Source: Gymnorhina tibicen (Eukaryota > Chordata > Aves > Passeriformes > Artamidae). Taken from it: a stretch of DNA of 64,000 nt. Below, piece after piece: positions 63,497 to 64,000 of this stretch. A program made the translations under genes and the position numbers. Location: assembly GCA_013399875.1 (NCBI GenBank), contig VXAZ01006886.1:3279272-3343271 (forward strand), given 5' to 3'. Below the pieces are notes generated by a model that was not told the origin of the DNA, did not search any database, and saw only the letters and a list, made by a program, of their open reading frames with translations. Each line of letters opens with the position of its first letter. The stretch's first letter is position 1.

Positions 63497-64000
63497 CTAA
63501 AAAGTGCTTCGTGCCTATTTTCTCATAGGTGAACTGAGGTATCGGTAGAGTTGAATTTTCCTATTAAAAGAAATTCTTCAATCAGAAGCATTTGGAGTGG
63601 GCAAGATTGTAGCTCACTGAATTTTCAGCCTGGAGATTAAAAAATACATTTAGATTTTTTCAAGAGTTTCTAGGACAGGGCTTGAGAGCCTGAACTGATC
63701 AGATATCAGGAAGACCTTAAATGCTTAGAAAGAGCATGTCTGCCATGAACATCAGTTAGCAGGGTGGATTATCTCCCATTCCTGTTCCCAGCAGGATGTT
63801 TCCCTTGAGAACATTTTTGGGATATTTTTTTGGCTGTTCTCCTTTCTTCAAAAGCATTGGTGCTAAGGAGAAAAAAAAAAAATAGCAAGTGCCTCACTGA
63901 TGAGGTACAGAAAGGAGGATCCCTTCTGGCCACAAGCTTGACATGGTACTGAAAATAGTGGGAAAAATAGAATGGAAAGGAATTTGTCAAGTTCTTGTTG
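63497..64000. other. Non-coding DNA, no recognised feature
   Basis: The sequence is AT-rich with short A and T runs. No gene or repeat was recognised up to the window edge. Confidence 0.45.

Noticed and set aside
1..64000. tRNA and other small RNA genes
   Set aside because: No B-box-like GGTTCGAATC or cloverleaf was found by eye. Covariance-model searches could not be run.

Overview
The window looks like vertebrate nuclear DNA, most likely from a bird and probably a passerine. The evidence is two CR1 LINE 3' ends of avian type (near 35.9-36.1 kb and 53.97-54.09 kb), low density of other interspersed repeats, long gene-poor stretches, and one degenerate endogenous retrovirus (ERV) with gamma-type env. 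There are no operons, bacterial genes or CRISPR arrays. Apart from the ERV, nearly every open reading frame in the window is a short chance ORF. I support only one candidate host coding exon.

Layout. At the left edge, on the minus strand (1125-1176), is a short signal-peptide exon with a phase-1 splice donor. Its shape closely matches exon 1 of the T-cell costimulatory receptor ICOS. If this is right, 1-1124 is ICOS intron 1, the ICOS promoter lies just above 1215, and the rest of the window is the region upstream of ICOS. In mammals that region leads to CTLA4, which I did not find here. An old CR1/L3-like LINE fragment lies at about 5.5-5.76 kb and a compact CpG cluster at 8.75-8.9 kb.

From about 10.3 to 14.4 kb is a minus-strand ERV mosaic. 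Two near-identical direct repeats (LTR-like, about 290 bp of core) bound it. Reading along the minus strand, it contains a broken gamma-type integrase, an intact 376-codon env that overlaps the integrase stop by 4 bases, a polypurine-like tract with U3-like DNA, and then a second, heavily mutated integrase that looks like another retroviral lineage. Gag, protease and reverse transcriptase are absent.

The remaining 50 kb is mostly unannotated non-coding DNA. It holds a 175-base uninterrupted polypurine microsatellite (20.3-20.5 kb), a GATA/CAGA microsatellite (22.85 kb), a CA/TG repeat (50.72 kb), several poly-T tracts, CpG-rich patches at 27.2-27.4 kb and 40.4-40.9 kb (the latter ending in a consensus splice donor), two CR1 tails, and a perfect 30-base hairpin near 63.48 kb.

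The ERV lies on the same strand as the putative ICOS exon and about 9-13 kb upstream of it. The only functional interaction the sequence suggests is that ERV promoter or enhancer sequence could influence the immune gene; that is inference. All assignments were made by eye without database searches.
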